Source: Owenia fusiformis
Taxonomy: Eukaryota; Annelida; Polychaeta; Sabellida; Oweniidae
NCBI GenBank assembly: GCA_903813345.2
Contig: CAIIXF020000005.1
Coordinates: 14,323,375 to 14,387,374 of the forward strand
DNA: 64,000 nucleotides
Reading direction: 5' to 3'
Both the position numbers and the translations under genes were made by a program. Shown in pieces: positions 8,147-23,100 of this stretch. The notes below the pieces were generated by a model. The model made no database searches and was not told the DNA's origin. It saw only the letters and a program-made list of their open reading frames with translations. Numbering within the stretch: position 1 is the first letter of the stretch; the number at the start of each line of letters is the position of its first letter.

Positions 8147-11100
8147 CTGGAAAGAGATACAGGAAAAATATGTTAAAATCCCTAGCTTATTTTTTCTCTT
8201 TGCATGTACCATTTTGATGTTTCTCCTCTGAACACAAATTGCAGAATAAACCATGTGGACAATATTATTACTATTTATACATAATGTAATGAAAAATAGG
8301 AGGGCATGTGTCAGTATTTTTATAAAACTTCCTGTAAGTTGATTGTTTAAACAATAGATTTGCATCAATACCATAGCAGCAAAGTAGCTGATTGGAATCT
8401 CCTTAAAATCCTGTCATGCTAATCCAATTAGTTCATTTATAAGCCATTACAATTTTAAATGTATCCTTGTATTGAGATAAGGGCTTCTTTTCATATAATT
8501 GTTTAGTATAAGATGTTTTGGTCTCATTTAATTTCATGTGCGCAAAGGTTTCAAAGTAGTGTTGGTATCTGATATAAGTTCATGCACAAGAAGTTCTAGC
8601 AAAGAAGTAGAAGAAAATGGGATACAGACAAAAATTTATTCTAAAATATTTTATAATTTTATACCTGCTCAGAACTCTCATCATTTTTGGTACTTTCATC
8701 AGTGCGTCCTACACCGCTATCTTTTTCATGTCGTGTCAGAGAATTCTCTGTGGTTGCCGTATCTGTGGTGGCACCCTCCTCATCGTTACCCTGGAAATAC
8801 AAGGAATAATAAGAATAAATAAATTATAAGTATCATTTTTATATTATATTCATATATATATATTTATGTTTTACTAGAGTAAATATGTTTTTACTATATG
8901 AACCCGAGTTCAACCCTAATGTGTCATAGCCACCCGATACATAAATCATATCTTTCAAAATTTAATTAATTGTTTTTGGTTTGAATTTACTGCCATATTC
9001 ATATATGTAGGCTCTCATATTTTGAAGTAGAGGCTTATCAATTTGAAGCACCCTATTCTGTCAAAAACATATTTATCAATTTCATTTATTGACTTGTCAA
9101 ATGAAGCAATGACGGACCAAATCTAAACAAAATCTCATTAATTTATGTCAAAAATAAATTTATTGACTTTTAAAAGCTGCCACCTCCAATAGAGTGATTA
9201 AAAATCAATCTAGCTTGAAAAAAGTTGTCGTTTGTTACAAAGACTTAGATTAATTCAATTTTGATGTGAAAAACTGAAAGTGACACGGTGATAAGAACTT
9301 AATAGATCACTTTTATCAAACCTAACTGTCTCATTTAACTCTTGGAGAAAGGAGTTCTTGCCATAAGTGGGGCTCTTACGTTGACATAACAAGGACATGT
9401 GACATGGGAACATGACACAACCGGGTCCCTGAACATGTTTACATGGATACAATAGCACTTGTAGCTAAGACGATGAGTGAGAAACATAAGATTTTGTGTT
9501 AACATTGATAACTGTGAAACAGATGGTGACAGATATTTTCAATGTGATTTCAAAACATTGTCGAGATTGAAACCATATTGGGGATACAATGCATTTAAAA
9601 ATACTGTAATTATATATTTGCATGTAAATATTTCTCCTCCTTAAATGGCTTCTTTAGGTTATCTGTAGCCAGTTTAGTGCAAATCAGTACTATTTTTGTT
9701 GTACCATTTCATGTTAACAAAAAGTACCAATGGACCGACCAAGACACAACAGAAAGACAAATCAATCATTTTGTAACAATTGTGAGGAAGAAATCTCAAA
9801 TCTTGCAACCAATGGTAACCATGGTGAGTAGGAAAGGATTCCAAATCTTGCAACCAGTAGCAACTATATCAAGATTAGCAAGCCAATTAACTTATAGTCT
9901 ATTATACTAGTGTATACCAGATAAAGATATCAATGCTTGTTTGGCAGAGTATAATACCTGATATGATCCAAGAACGGATAAAGTTTTAACATACCACCCC
10001 ACTTTGTTATGTTTGCATTAAGTTATCAGTATAGAACATTATAGTATTTACTTTGGTGTTATCACCGACAAGCCAATCAAAGCTACCTTTAAATTTGAAG
10101 GGAGGTTGTTTTGTTATTTGTAAATGGGAGAGAAATTTATGCAAACAATCATGGATATCAAGATACTATTTTCATCATAACACAACAAAAAAACATTTCT
10201 TCAATTTGTAGAGAATAAGAACACATTTAATCAATCAAATGTAGGTTTATTTACCCCTCCACAAATATTACTGACAAGACAGTTGAAGGGTTATTTGCTA
10301 CTCCTGACAGAAAATGTTTTGGTGGTCATGTTTTAAAATGTGAAATAGAGTGGAAAGGAAAGGAATTAGCAAGGAATAAAATATACAGGCATGTAGTCAA
10401 CACTCTTATGTGTACAGAAATACAAGAAAATTTGATACTTCATTCAAATTTTAGAGAAAAAAAGTAGAATGAGCATGAGCAGACGGACATTTTGAACAAC
10501 GGCCATTTAAAACTAAGTTATCTTTTGTATATGAAGATCTGCCAAACTAAATATTGGGAGGAGTTTATAGATATCAAGCTAATTTCTGGAGCTGAAATTG
10601 TTTAAATTCAACCTATGGGGCAAAACTAATAATAAACTTCTAATACGAGGGCTGGCTAATATGATCTGAAACTATGTCCATGATATGAGGGCTACTCGAT
10701 ATGTTTCATTCTGGAAAAAGATGATTAGCTAGTGAAAATAGATTTTGACAGACTGGGTCATTTTGCTTGTATATAAGCTTAAAAACATCAGCAAGGTATT
10801 AGAGTTGTGCTAGTCTCACTATAATAGAGAAAATAGAGGGTTGTTCAAAGACTTACCTGTCCCATTAAATGTGGATTAAAGTGAGGGTGTTGTCTCAACA
10901 TGTCCATATGAAGATCATCAAGGACTACATTTCCACCATCTTCCAAGAAACCATCATCCATCTGCAAATATACAATAAACCTTGATTAAAATGGAGGGAG
11001 GGGGATATGGGTGGTAGGTATGGTACATTACACACATTCTTTCTAAATAGGGAAGAAACCACACTCTTTGAAGTGAAATTAGATTATAAGCTATCCCATC

Positions 11101-14100
11101 AAGAGAAATTAGAAACTTCTGAATTACAATTTCCCCATGTATTTACACTAAACACAGGTACCCCTTGAGATCAGCCATTCTTAAAATATCCGTCTGTTCT
11201 TGCTTATTTCTCGCCTGTCCTCTCTAAAATTTGAATGAAGTGTTTAATTTTCTGGAATTTCTATACAATTTAGTGTGTGTACTTCATGCCTGTTTACTTC
11301 ATTTCTTGCCATTTTCACTCCTTTTCACATTATTCTGCATTTCAAAATATAACCAACATAAGTATTTACGAAAGGCAAATACAACCACTTTGTTTATTTC
11401 TTGTATCAATTCCCTCATTCAGAACCCTTTAGAAAGAAGCCATACATGCATAAATCAAATTGATACCAACAGCAAAGTTCAAAATTCCTGATATTCTGGT
11501 AAAAACAGATCAAGAACTCTTGGAAAACAGAAGAATAAATAACAGGATGGGTCAGAATGTCGTGTAAACATTTTGGACAAGTTCGGAATTAGAAAAGAAA
11601 ACAGGATATCATCTGAGGGGATTTCAGGTACCCAGGCCAATCAGCTACTGTCTGTTTTCCTGATTTCTAATAACAAACACACCAAGTTGTAATTTACACA
11701 CTCTTTGATCATTCATTACATAAATGCCAATCTGGACATTGCAAATAAATACAATTTCAAGGTACGGAACTAAACATTTATCCAACCTAAGTGCAGAATG
11801 GATGTTCTTTATCTTTAAGAATAAGAGTGCATGTATTCTATTCCAGAACACAATATTGTATGGTTTATGAAACACGTTTTGTAAAATCTGAGTTCCAATG
11901 GATCAATGAAATTAATGAAGACCGTTGTTTTTCTAGATTTTTTTGACAATAATTAAGACAAAAGTATTATAAATTTAAATTCTTGGATTTAAACAATAAG
12001 TGCATTTCAGTTGTTCAGATTTTCATGATTTTTGCCCCTTTTCCTCATTATGACTTGACATCTCAATGGACATCAACAAGTGTGTGTTTCTATGAAAATA
12101 CTCAGATGTTGCTCGACATATTTCTTTGACAAACATCACAAACAAATAAGTAACCAGGAATCAACAAAACAACAAGACACAACAACTGGGCACTTGTTCT
12201 GTATTTAACTGAATGCTTTTTTGACATGTAATGAGAAAATAATGAAAGCTCCTGTGAAAGTGATATACCAGCAAGCAAGGTGAATACCTAAACCTAAAAT
12301 ACCAGGATGGTCATGTTTTGAAATCAAAAATAGAGAGGAAAAGAGTGGAATCGGCAAGAAATAAACTCAATGAACATGTAGTTAATACTCTAAATTGTAT
12401 AGAAATGCAAGAAAATCAGATACTTCATTCAAATTTAAGAGAGAAATGAAGTGAAATATCCATGAGCAGACGGAGAAACCGAGGAGTAAGGTGGATGCAT
12501 ATGTGCCAATCCATCATACACTGTTGACAGATTCAATGTACCAGACACATTTCTATTTTACATATAGTTTTTCACATAAATCTTGTGAATACTTGGGATT
12601 TTGGTTGGAACTCCCAGTTGGTGCTTTTCTTGCATTGCGTTTCCTTGGTAACTTGAATATGATTGCGAGTTCAGTTACCACTATTATACCAATATGTTTG
12701 TAATGGAAAAGAATGATCAAATTTTTCCAATGTCACAATTGAAAAGAGGATCTCCTAAAACTGTCAATAAAATAAAAATAAATCCTTTGTAAAGAGTTCT
12801 TGAATTTGCCATAATATGGAAGCCCTGAGTAAATCAAATTTAGGTTGCCATGGTAACTGATACTTCTCCTTCAACAAGAGTGTTCATCATGCCTATATGT
12901 ATTTATAAGTTCATCTTAAAGTACAAGCAAGACATACCAGTTCCGTAATTGCTACATGAGTATGGATACATGAATCTGTTACCATAGTAACCATGCAATT
13001 TCTGATCAACCAAATTCACTTCATATTTGTTCAAGATCAAGTTATAATGAATTACAAATACTGTACTATTAATTGTTGTCATAGTTACCTGAATCTGTCT
13101 CCCTAGCAACAGAGTGATATCTGATCTGTCCTCTTGGAACAATTTGATTGCCTCTTCCCTGCTGTGCACATCTATACCATTTATCTGAAAAGAGAAACAA
13201 ATAAAATTAAATATATAAAAATCCAATAAAATAAAAATGAATAATCAATGAAAGCGTATAAGTGACTTAGTTCCAAAACACAATATCCTTGAAAACATAT
13301 ACGCTCCTGATCTCCATCCTAACTCAGTTCATTATGAAAAGATCCTGTGAAAAAGAGGAAGTTAAAATTGAACACATCATGATATAATTATATGTAATCA
13401 CCAATCAATGAATAATGACAATACTCGATGATCAAAACTCTGAAATTCAAGGCCACGAGATGGAATCTGCCTTGGGGAAATCTGAATCATAAAATTAATT
13501 AACAACAAAATGATGCCCTGATTTGCCTCTCAATTAACGAAATATTGAACATCAAAGAGAATTTCAATCCTCATAAATCCCCATCGAGATGTCACACCTG
13601 TTTTGTGTATTACCTGTGAGTAAAACACTCAAAACTGGGTTGTGCCTTATAAATGGCTAAAGCATGGAAAAACGCAGAATTACACGAAAAAGGTCTGAAG
13701 TCAATAAATTAAATTTTTACAAAAACATAATCAGTGTCACTTTTCACTTGATTCTCATGATGATAATACATTTTCATACAACTCCGATAGAGCAGTTCTA
13801 TGACACATGATTGAAGGGAGTGTGTTGGAATCCCATTTTTGTTGGCATCTATTTTTTAATTAGCCGCCCAAAAAGAAGAATTTTATAATTACTGCCCACG
13901 ATGCTACTAGACAATGCTTCAGAAATTATGGCCATCATTAATTTCACATCTAATGCATAATTCATATTTTTCGGAAATCAAACGCCTCCAAAGATCACGA
14001 TTGAATTACTCATTGTTTTTTATGACAAAATTATTTTCAAACAAGTGCATACATGTACATGTACTACATACGCTGGACATGTATCAATTTACGGAAGATG

Positions 14101-17100
14101 AAATCCAAAAGATAAAACTGATGCTTATAAGATCCAACCAACCCACATCTCAATTTTCTCCCTCATTTAATATAAGATTCACCTCCAGGTCAAGTTCTCA
14201 TGATCTTTTAATAAATTCAAGATATTTTCTTTTCACACAATTAGAAATAAATATCAATTAAGTAGAGAACAACAGGTCATTAAATTATAATTACAGCTTT
14301 CTAACCATCTTTAATTCAATTCCACTTGAAGATGATTTTCCCACCCGATACCCTATAGCCTATGCTTAAAATATCCCTTTAGCCTATGCTTAAAATATTC
14401 ATCTGTAACACATATTGTACTTAATTTTAAGAATTTGACTGATGAAATGCTAAAATTCCTTGCAACTTTATACCATGTAATGCATATGTTTCCTGTGTTC
14501 CTGAACAATGCCTCTGAATTTTGACTAATTTCAAAATGACCACCAATTCATTAGTATCTCATGCAAGAGCAACATATTTAATACCCTTTCTAAATAGTAC
14601 TTCTTCTTGTAACCCCCCTCCCACAACCATCGTTCCCTCTCCATAGACCATGGGCAAACCAGAGATGAGATGCAAGATTATGCCATTCCCATCCTCAATC
14701 AAAAGATAAGTTTACAGACAAATACTATAGTCACTTGATATCAATTCCAACAGCCATGTATCCCCACCCTCTGTTTAATGACACTTAATTAGTCTTTGTC
14801 CATCAACGCATACCAGCGTTGTGTGTCTTTTATGACAGCAGTTAGATGTTTTACAACATCATTTTGTAATGCAAGATCATTTGGTTAACCAAATAGAGGT
14901 ATATAGATAAGTGAAATATCCGCTAATGAATGCATGGGTTGGTTGTCCCACTGGAGGTCAAATTATCCCATCATTGGGCACTTTTTGCAACCCACAAGAG
15001 GAACTTTTCCCATATTCATGTTCATGTATATTGCTAAAAGTCAACTCAAAGGAGGTACTTTTTTCCCATAGGATAACTCACAAGAGGGTCATGTTCCCCA
15101 TAATCCATTCTTTCTACCAAAGTGTTCATAAATTTTAAGTGTAATTTCCTCCACAGGTGTTATAAAATAAACTTACCTGTAATATCTGATCTCCTGACTT
15201 TATTCTCCCATCCTGGGCTGCTATACTATAAGGATCAATCTGAAAGTACAAAAACATCATACTTTAATTTAAAATTCTGTTTCTAAGGTAACTACCCTTT
15301 GCAAAGAAGTTGACTTAACACCACTAAAGAACAGCTTCATATACAGTACATCTAGTATTGTACTGCTACCATGTAAGTTTCAGGGTAGCAAAAGTCTTGC
15401 ATCAATCCCCTATGTAATTCCCCCTACCTTCTCCCTCAACTGAAATATATGATGGGAGGGGAGGGGGCGGAAGGCAAAGATTGATGCAAGACTAATTTGA
15501 GTCAATCAAATTAGATATCATATTGAATGCATTCTCCTATCTTGTCATTTAAATCTCTTTAACCATCATTCTCATATTTGTTTAGATCTCTTTAACCATC
15601 ATTCTCATATTTATGACACCACTCTCTATAAAGCTTATGTTAATTCAAACCTTAGTTTTCTCTATTAACTCGATCATATTTCCATTTGTCCCTTGAAAGC
15701 AAGCCCCGTCCTGTCAAATATATGAGGAAGCCTTTGGTAATAGACCTACAACTTCCTGCTACTTGAATTGCTCAATTGGTTTTGACTTACCAAGTTTGAT
15801 CTAGGCAAGTCTTGATATAAACAGATCTTGTTAAGAACAAATACACACACTCCATGAGTTGATACAAATACTTTGCGATACGAGATAAGTTTCAATTTAC
15901 ATAATTCCATGTATATGTATGATCACAGGAAAAAGTGTTGAGATAAGTAAATGTTCTATTTACCAAGTAGCAAGCCATATATGGTTTGTGATTTAAAAAA
16001 TCTAGCTCCCCAAACATTTATATTAGAGCCATGCCCGTGATAACAATGGGAAGTCAACACATGTAGTGCTTTGATCTTAAGGTATGCGTTCATTTATTTC
16101 CCTCATTTCGTTTGAAGTTTATCCCCGTTTTGATAGCAATTGTGATTACCCAGGAGTAAAATGCTGGTCATGTCTTAAAATGCAAATTAGAGTAACAATC
16201 CATGGAATTAGCAAGGAATAAAGTAAACAGGCATGTAGTTAAGACTCTAAATTCATAGAGAAATGCAAAAAAAATCAGACACTTCATTCAAATATTTAAA
16301 AGATATCGCAAGATGAGTGAGAAATGTTTGATTGCACTTTTGATTGTTGTTACGTTAATGTACTTACACAAGTTTTATCCGGAAGGCAACATAGCAACTG
16401 TTGCAGAACCTTATCCCCTAAATCCTTCACTTTATACTTAGACATTCTGGTGGCTTCTTGCCTTATCCTTTCCTTGCAGTGTCTCTTACTCTGTCTTATT
16501 CCACAAGTGCAGTCCAAAGAGCCTTATTATTGTCCTTATATTTAGTTCTATCTCTATCTAAATTGCCTCAGAGTAAACAGTAAATCAACTCTTGAATATT
16601 ATTTTCTCCCCCAAATATATCTTTCTAGTTGTCTTATCCGACATCACTTTGAACTCCTCTAATGAAATATTTTACTGAGTTCCTATCTGATGATATTTGC
16701 TTATATACAAGTTGTTAACCTTCCATAAGACCATGTGTTTGAGCATTTAGTGATAATTTACACATGTTTAGTAATTAGATATGACCCTATTTAAGGTGAA
16801 CTATTGATGGGTTCACATGGGTTCTTCTTCATACAGCTTGTCAAATTAAAGTTATTCCATATCTCCTGATTAAAATCTAGAATCTTCAAAAACATGAAAA
16901 ACTCCATTGAAACACCACATAAATATCGTAAATCCCCTCAGAGAGGAGGCGACAAAATATGATGGACAATTACAACTGTTTTGGTCATTAGACTCCCTCC
17001 TTATCAGGTTGATTCAGTATATCAGATTAACGGAGCAGTATTTCATGATTTCTACAAGAATTTTACTCTCTTTTCATTCCCAATGGGGAAATTGTCTATG

Positions 17101-20100
17101 TGTAATTGGGCAACTGATATTTGATGAGAAAGATCAAAGGAAACTGAGATACCTGTTAATTGATAGCTACAGGTGAACTTTGTCACATTTTTATAACATT
17201 TAACAGCAGTTTCAGCTTTTAGATCATTCTGATACATATAACGTTTTCACGAGCAACATCGAGCGCAAAGAACTAAGATGCCTTATCATGATACTTTAAG
17301 ATTGCTACTATTGATAATATGACATCACAATACATGAACAAGTAGCTATATCCCATGATCTCCTGGAGGAGAAACAAAGCTTTCCGCCATTTTAGATTGA
17401 CATCACAATACATGAACAAGTAGCTATATCCCATGATCTCCTGGAGGAGAAACAAAGCTTTCCGCCATTCTAGATTGTTCTTACTCTGATTGTAATTCAT
17501 TGCAGATTTTGGGGCCTGTCTCTTCTATTTCAAGAAATGATCAGAATAAAGTACAAGAATGAGACAAATGAATGCAAATGCTACAGCCTTGGAAGATCCA
17601 TACCCATACCAGAATAAGAATATCTTATCTAAATCCCCCTGGGAAACCTGCATCCCAAGAGACCATGCTATATGCATCTAAATGAATCATGATTTCGATC
17701 CATACCTGTCCAAATCAGCGCTAATCCCTATTACATCATATATAATTCTCCAGAATGCCACCTATGAAACAGTTACTCCATCCCTAGGGTACATCAAAGA
17801 TACTATAACTCATATACGAGAATGATTCATGGATTACCATGGATTATGATGATCGAATAACCGTTTCTAATTTACCATCAACTTTGATGAGGTCACAGTT
17901 ATACAATGGTGGATTCCATCTTTAACTGTGATAATCATTTTGACCACACCAACTGTATGTTAATCCATAAGCCTAATACCTTTATTTACAAACAACCAAC
18001 ATCAAAGGTGAATATGTAGAAGGAACTTAGGGGTTAATAAGTTTAAAACTGCAAATGGTCTTCAGAGTACCCTGCATGCAGAGTCTAGTTTAACTACACT
18101 CTGCCTAGTAGAGACCATATTACAGTTAAGTAGCCCCACCCCCACGATGGGTACTGGTGACAGTTTCGGTATATCACTTTTGACCTACGCGCTAATCAGC
18201 GAGCTTGAAGAAACATAAGCCAAATGCGTTCTAATTAAATATGCGCATGTCATTGGTCAATTCCGGGCTCAACGATGACGTCAGAAGGAATGACCATATA
18301 AAGAACGTCGGTCAAATTTGGCCAACGAACACTGATTGGCGCGGTGAGTTCACAGGTTTATTTTAGTTTGAAAGAGTGAAGACGAAGCTCTCTTTTAAGA
18401 AGTGAAGTCAAACGAATGCAAAGGGTATCTTCAGAGGGGATCCTTACTCAAATAGTCTGGCATTTTAACTATTTAGTCCTGTATACAAGCCTGTGGGAAT
18501 TCTCAGATATGAGCTAATTTATAAACAGCAGAGTGATAAGCTTGATAAAATGATAATGATTTTTCTGACTTGTATGCAAGGATGTATAAGGGGTCTTTAA
18601 AAGCTGCCATGGAATTATTGAAGATGTTGCTGAACTTTTGAGATGCCCACTCTCAGTTTTGGAAATGTAGAAAGAATGGAAATGCATATTAACCATAAAG
18701 TCATTAACACCATCCTTGGTCCAAGGGTATTTCAATTTACTCCATGAGCTGGGACAGTGATGCCCAATCTACATAAATGAATGGACACTGCCATTTTCAA
18801 TGTTTTGACCTTACTTCCTCCAAATATACCAGGCTCTGAGACTGAGGGAAGAGTAACACAATATGAAAATCTGGTCTATTGTGTAAGATAGCAATAATAA
18901 GGTCACACATATTTCTCTGACCATAAAAGCTGTTTGTGTGAGATTAGATCATTATTCAAGATGAATCCAATAATCTCAGATATTCTAGCCACCCTTCTCT
19001 CATTTATCAAATACAAATACAATTCACAATCTCCTCTGTGGTTTATTTAGGACTACATAGTCTATATTGTATAGGATCTTCTGTATCTTTTTGATGTTGC
19101 CCTTTGTGCTTTCTCGTATACACATTTTCAACAGTTTCAAAGATTAAATCTCAGCCCTGTTAGGTAGAGGGATTTTTTATTTACCTTAAGTTTACCTGAG
19201 AATCTTCAGGTAAGATAACGAGATATCGTAATATACTCTCCCAAATCTTTTACGCTTTGTTGTCAGATAATAATTATTAGCAAACAATTACACACTATTG
19301 TGTTGTTTATAAGTGTGTCAAATCAACAGATGACGGCACTTATATCAAAGCTGCGACCACTTGGCTGGAGAGCGGCTTGAACAGTGAGCACACTTTTATA
19401 GTCCTTTATAGTACTCATTGAAACAATTGACTTGTGTTTCAAATATCGTCTGCTTCTGTTTATTTCGCATTATTCTCTTTAAAATTTGAATGAAGCGCCA
19501 GATTTTTTAATATTTTTATACAATTTAGACTATCAACATCACATACATGTACTTTATTCCTTTCTTATTCCACTCTTTTCCACTCAATTTTGCATTTCAA
19601 AACATGACCATCGGACAGTTTCATTCATGGTAAGTATATTGGATCTACTTGAACAGCAATAAAAAATGCACCAAGATACCTACCTACCTATGCGTTTGTT
19701 GTGATTGTCCAGTATAATTTATCATCACATTTACAACCAGAAACTCAGACCCTAGATATATTGTTTATGATCACAGTCCCTATCTTGATCTATCAAGGTA
19801 TTTGATATGATTGAAGGAATACTTTTGGTAGAACAGATGTACAGCTACCATTTTCTCAAGTTAAATTTTGCATCTTTAGGGAAGCTACTAGCCTCAGACC
19901 TCAAAATAAAACTAGCGAAAAGCAATATTCATAAAGTTTCAGTTGGTCATACCACCACGGAAGTCCAAGATGTATAACCCTTCAAAGAAGATACGAAAAT
20001 TATTCTAGGGTGTTCGATTTTTGTACAATTAAAGAAAATATTGTTTTATTTCAACAGTAAGTCTAAAGTGGTAGCTGAGGTAGACTGCATTAAATCAAAC

Positions 20101-23100
20101 TGACCTCAAGAAACAACATTTCTACTGATAGTTGCAAAGACCTCAATTATCAACAACAAATAAATCAGACTCCGTAATAAATCAGAGTCAGAAAATAAGA
20201 GGTATTGAACAGAAGTAAAAATGTTTGAATTTAAAGGCATCTCATTCTTAAATATGTTTCATAATATTCACAGGTCTTAAATGGCCATTTACCATTTCAG
20301 CCTTGACTGATTTCTACTGATCTTGTGTATCATAATATAAAAGGCATGGCCAAGGTTCATATTTAGAGAAGTGGCAGTATACACGAGAACTGCAGCTGTT
20401 TTTTGTTGCTGGCCAAAGTTAGAAAGATGATTTTCCCCAAAAATGTTTTTTTTGCTCTACACCTCCCTAGGGAGTAGTATACTATACAGTATATGAGATC
20501 AGTGATAGCCTTGATTAGGAAACTCCTGGGTAATTCACTAGGAATGCCTTTAATCTCAGTTGAATTCATTTCCCTAAGATCTAAATCACATCATGTAACA
20601 AACTGAAGATCTCCCCATGATAATACCTTGATCTTCCTCCATATTTGTTCAATTTTGAATGTCACCTTCGTTTATTTGATTCCACTCTGGTTATTTCTCA
20701 ATTTAGAGTGAAATTAGAGAGGAAAAACAAAAGAATTGAGATGTATTTTGTAAGAAATGTCTTCAATCTCTGTTGAATCTATTTTATATTCCCTGGCCCC
20801 TTCTCAAATGATGACCCCATGTCTTAATTAATCACGTAAAAATCTTTGAAGTGCTTTCAACTCCCTGACCCATCCATCTTCAGTAATCTACCTCAGATAG
20901 AATACAATTCGCCCCATGTGAAAATGTCGGCCTGCTCTTGCTTATTCCACTCAATTTCTCTTTAAAATTTGAATGAAATATCTGATTTTCTTACATTTCT
21001 ATACAATTTAGAGTGTTGGCTTCATGCCTATTTACTTTTTTCCTTGCTAATTTCACTATTTTCCACTCTATTTTGTGTTTCAAAATATGACCACTGTGAC
21101 GTTTATTTGCAGACCCAAAAATCAAAATCAACTGTGTTTTCTTCATTAGGGATCTTGTTATATTAACCCATGAAAAGGTAAGAGTAAATCAAAAGTGATT
21201 CAAGATTCTTAAAGCCTTCCTCTTAAAGGCTCACATATAGACAACACCCATTTTGCAATGTCAACTTAAAAATTGAATGGGTTAAATGTAAAAGAAACTA
21301 AAAGATAATAACAAGCAGATTCAAGTATTTTTGACTTGATTTCTTAATTTTGAACTCTGGAATTCATTACAATGCTACCATTATACACTTGCCAAAACAA
21401 TACAATAAAAACACAAGCTCTCAAAATATTCTGGCTCACGAACATTTTGATGTCATAGAGCTGTCAACTTTGGCATATGTTTTGGACAGATATATGAGAA
21501 ATATGATAGATAACATATGTATTTACAACAGTAAACATGGAAAACAAATGCTTCAGTTGTCTAACATTTTCTCTTCCCAGTCAAAATACTCAACCTGAGA
21601 AAAAAGGATCATGGGGTCATGTTTTGAAATGGAAAATAGAGAGAAAAATGATGGAATAAGGAAGAAATAAAGACTTTAGACATGAAGGTGAGACTCTAAA
21701 CTGTACAAAAAAGCAAGAAAACCAGACACGTCATTCAAATTTTAGCGAAAATTACTTGAATAAGCACAGGCAGACGGATTTCAAAACAAGGGATATTCAA
21801 AAAAAACATCAATCTTACATGTTTCTAAGTGTGACTACACTTGTTCTTTAGAGTCTGGGAACCACTTTGAAGTTGAAGGATTTGAAAAATGCTGGATCTT
21901 ATATCCAGGGCCTGAATAGTGTTTTAACCTGCTTTTGCCTTATCAACACTGACAGGCAATTCTATAGAACAGGTGACCATAAGAACTGATCTATTGGGTC
22001 TTTGTCAGACCAAGGTCCCACCTTGTGGGAACAGAATGCCTGGTTCTAGGCCCAGTATCCGATTAAAGCATAATAAAATCAACTATGAAAGGGGTTTTGG
22101 GATTTTAAAACCAAATAAAAATATTTTACTTTTTTTCAACATTGGAAATACTGCCAAAGAAAAACATCAGCACAATGAGGCATAGGATCTTTGTCACAAT
22201 ACATATCTAAAAACTCTTACCTCACTAATAAAGATATCTGTTAGGTCTTCGTCCGTAGAGCCATAACATAGAGTTAGTCCAAGTCTCTCTTCACTACTTG
22301 CTCTGTGGAGTGTCACCTCCTATAACATGTACAATAACATATACAATATTCAATAATTCTCATAAAATATTTTACAATAATATCGTAATAAACACAATAA
22401 ATTCTATTTCGCAATGTCACCTATTATGCTTTCTTGATGAATTCATCACTACCCAACACCTACTTATTCCCATATCCCAGATCCCATTATTTAAGTGCAT
22501 AATTTTTAAATTTTGTATAAAAAAACGATGATTGAACATTTTGCGGGGGTGGTAATTACAAAAAGCTTTTTGGTGGTGTATATTTAAGCTGAGAATTTGA
22601 TTTCCATTTGTTGTTATGGCAACTGCTGCGGGGCTCTATATAACCCAGGTATTAGGGAATTGAAATAATGGAATTCGCGCTTGGGGTATTTGCCTAAATT
22701 GCGAGCGATTCCAAAGGTGGCTAAAACAGTTAACCAGTAAGGTTAAGTATAGATTAAAGTGGACAGGAATTTCCATAATGGATATTAATGTAAAACCACA
22801 GGAGTGGCATATTGTCTAATACAAAGTCTTCATCGATTGGTCAAATAAGAAAACTGGAAATTTTATATACCTAACTGCCACCTTTTGATGGAACAATGCA
22901 CTAAATGCTTATAAATGAATTATTACTGCTTTCCAGCTGTATGGAGCATGGAATAACATATGTCATTATGTACCATTATAATTACTCTTATTACTTTTCA
23001 AACAAACTTGCTGAAAGTGAATTACCATTCTAAATAATTTATGAATTGTTCAACATTAAGGGTCCTCCAAATTGAAATCTCCTTTGTTTCAATAAGGAGA

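Larger units (their letters stand above)
10962..13088. other. PDZRN intron (2.13 kb)
   Basis: Holds two dispersed-repeat copies in opposite orientation (11183-11355 plus, 12307-12474 minus). Short open frames here coincide with those copies. The remainder shows nothing recognisable. Confidence 0.7.
15240..22220. other. PDZRN intron (6.98 kb)
   Basis: Contains a 33-bp tandem duplication (about 15548-15613), four dispersed-repeat copies, a 78-bp tandem duplication (17321-17476) and a CpG-rich promoter-like patch (18185-18430). No exon-like sequence was recognised in the rest. Confidence 0.65.

Noticed and set aside
8147-8374. Upstream continuation of the PDZRN terminal exon frame, with an in-frame ATG
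   Set aside because: It runs through a strong acceptor (TCTTTCCAG), has no family similarity, and the preceding exon joins exactly at 8146 in phase 0.
13914-14261. 115-codon plus-strand frame
   Set aside because: A+T-rich with composition matching the intron, no splice or promoter context, no recognised domain.
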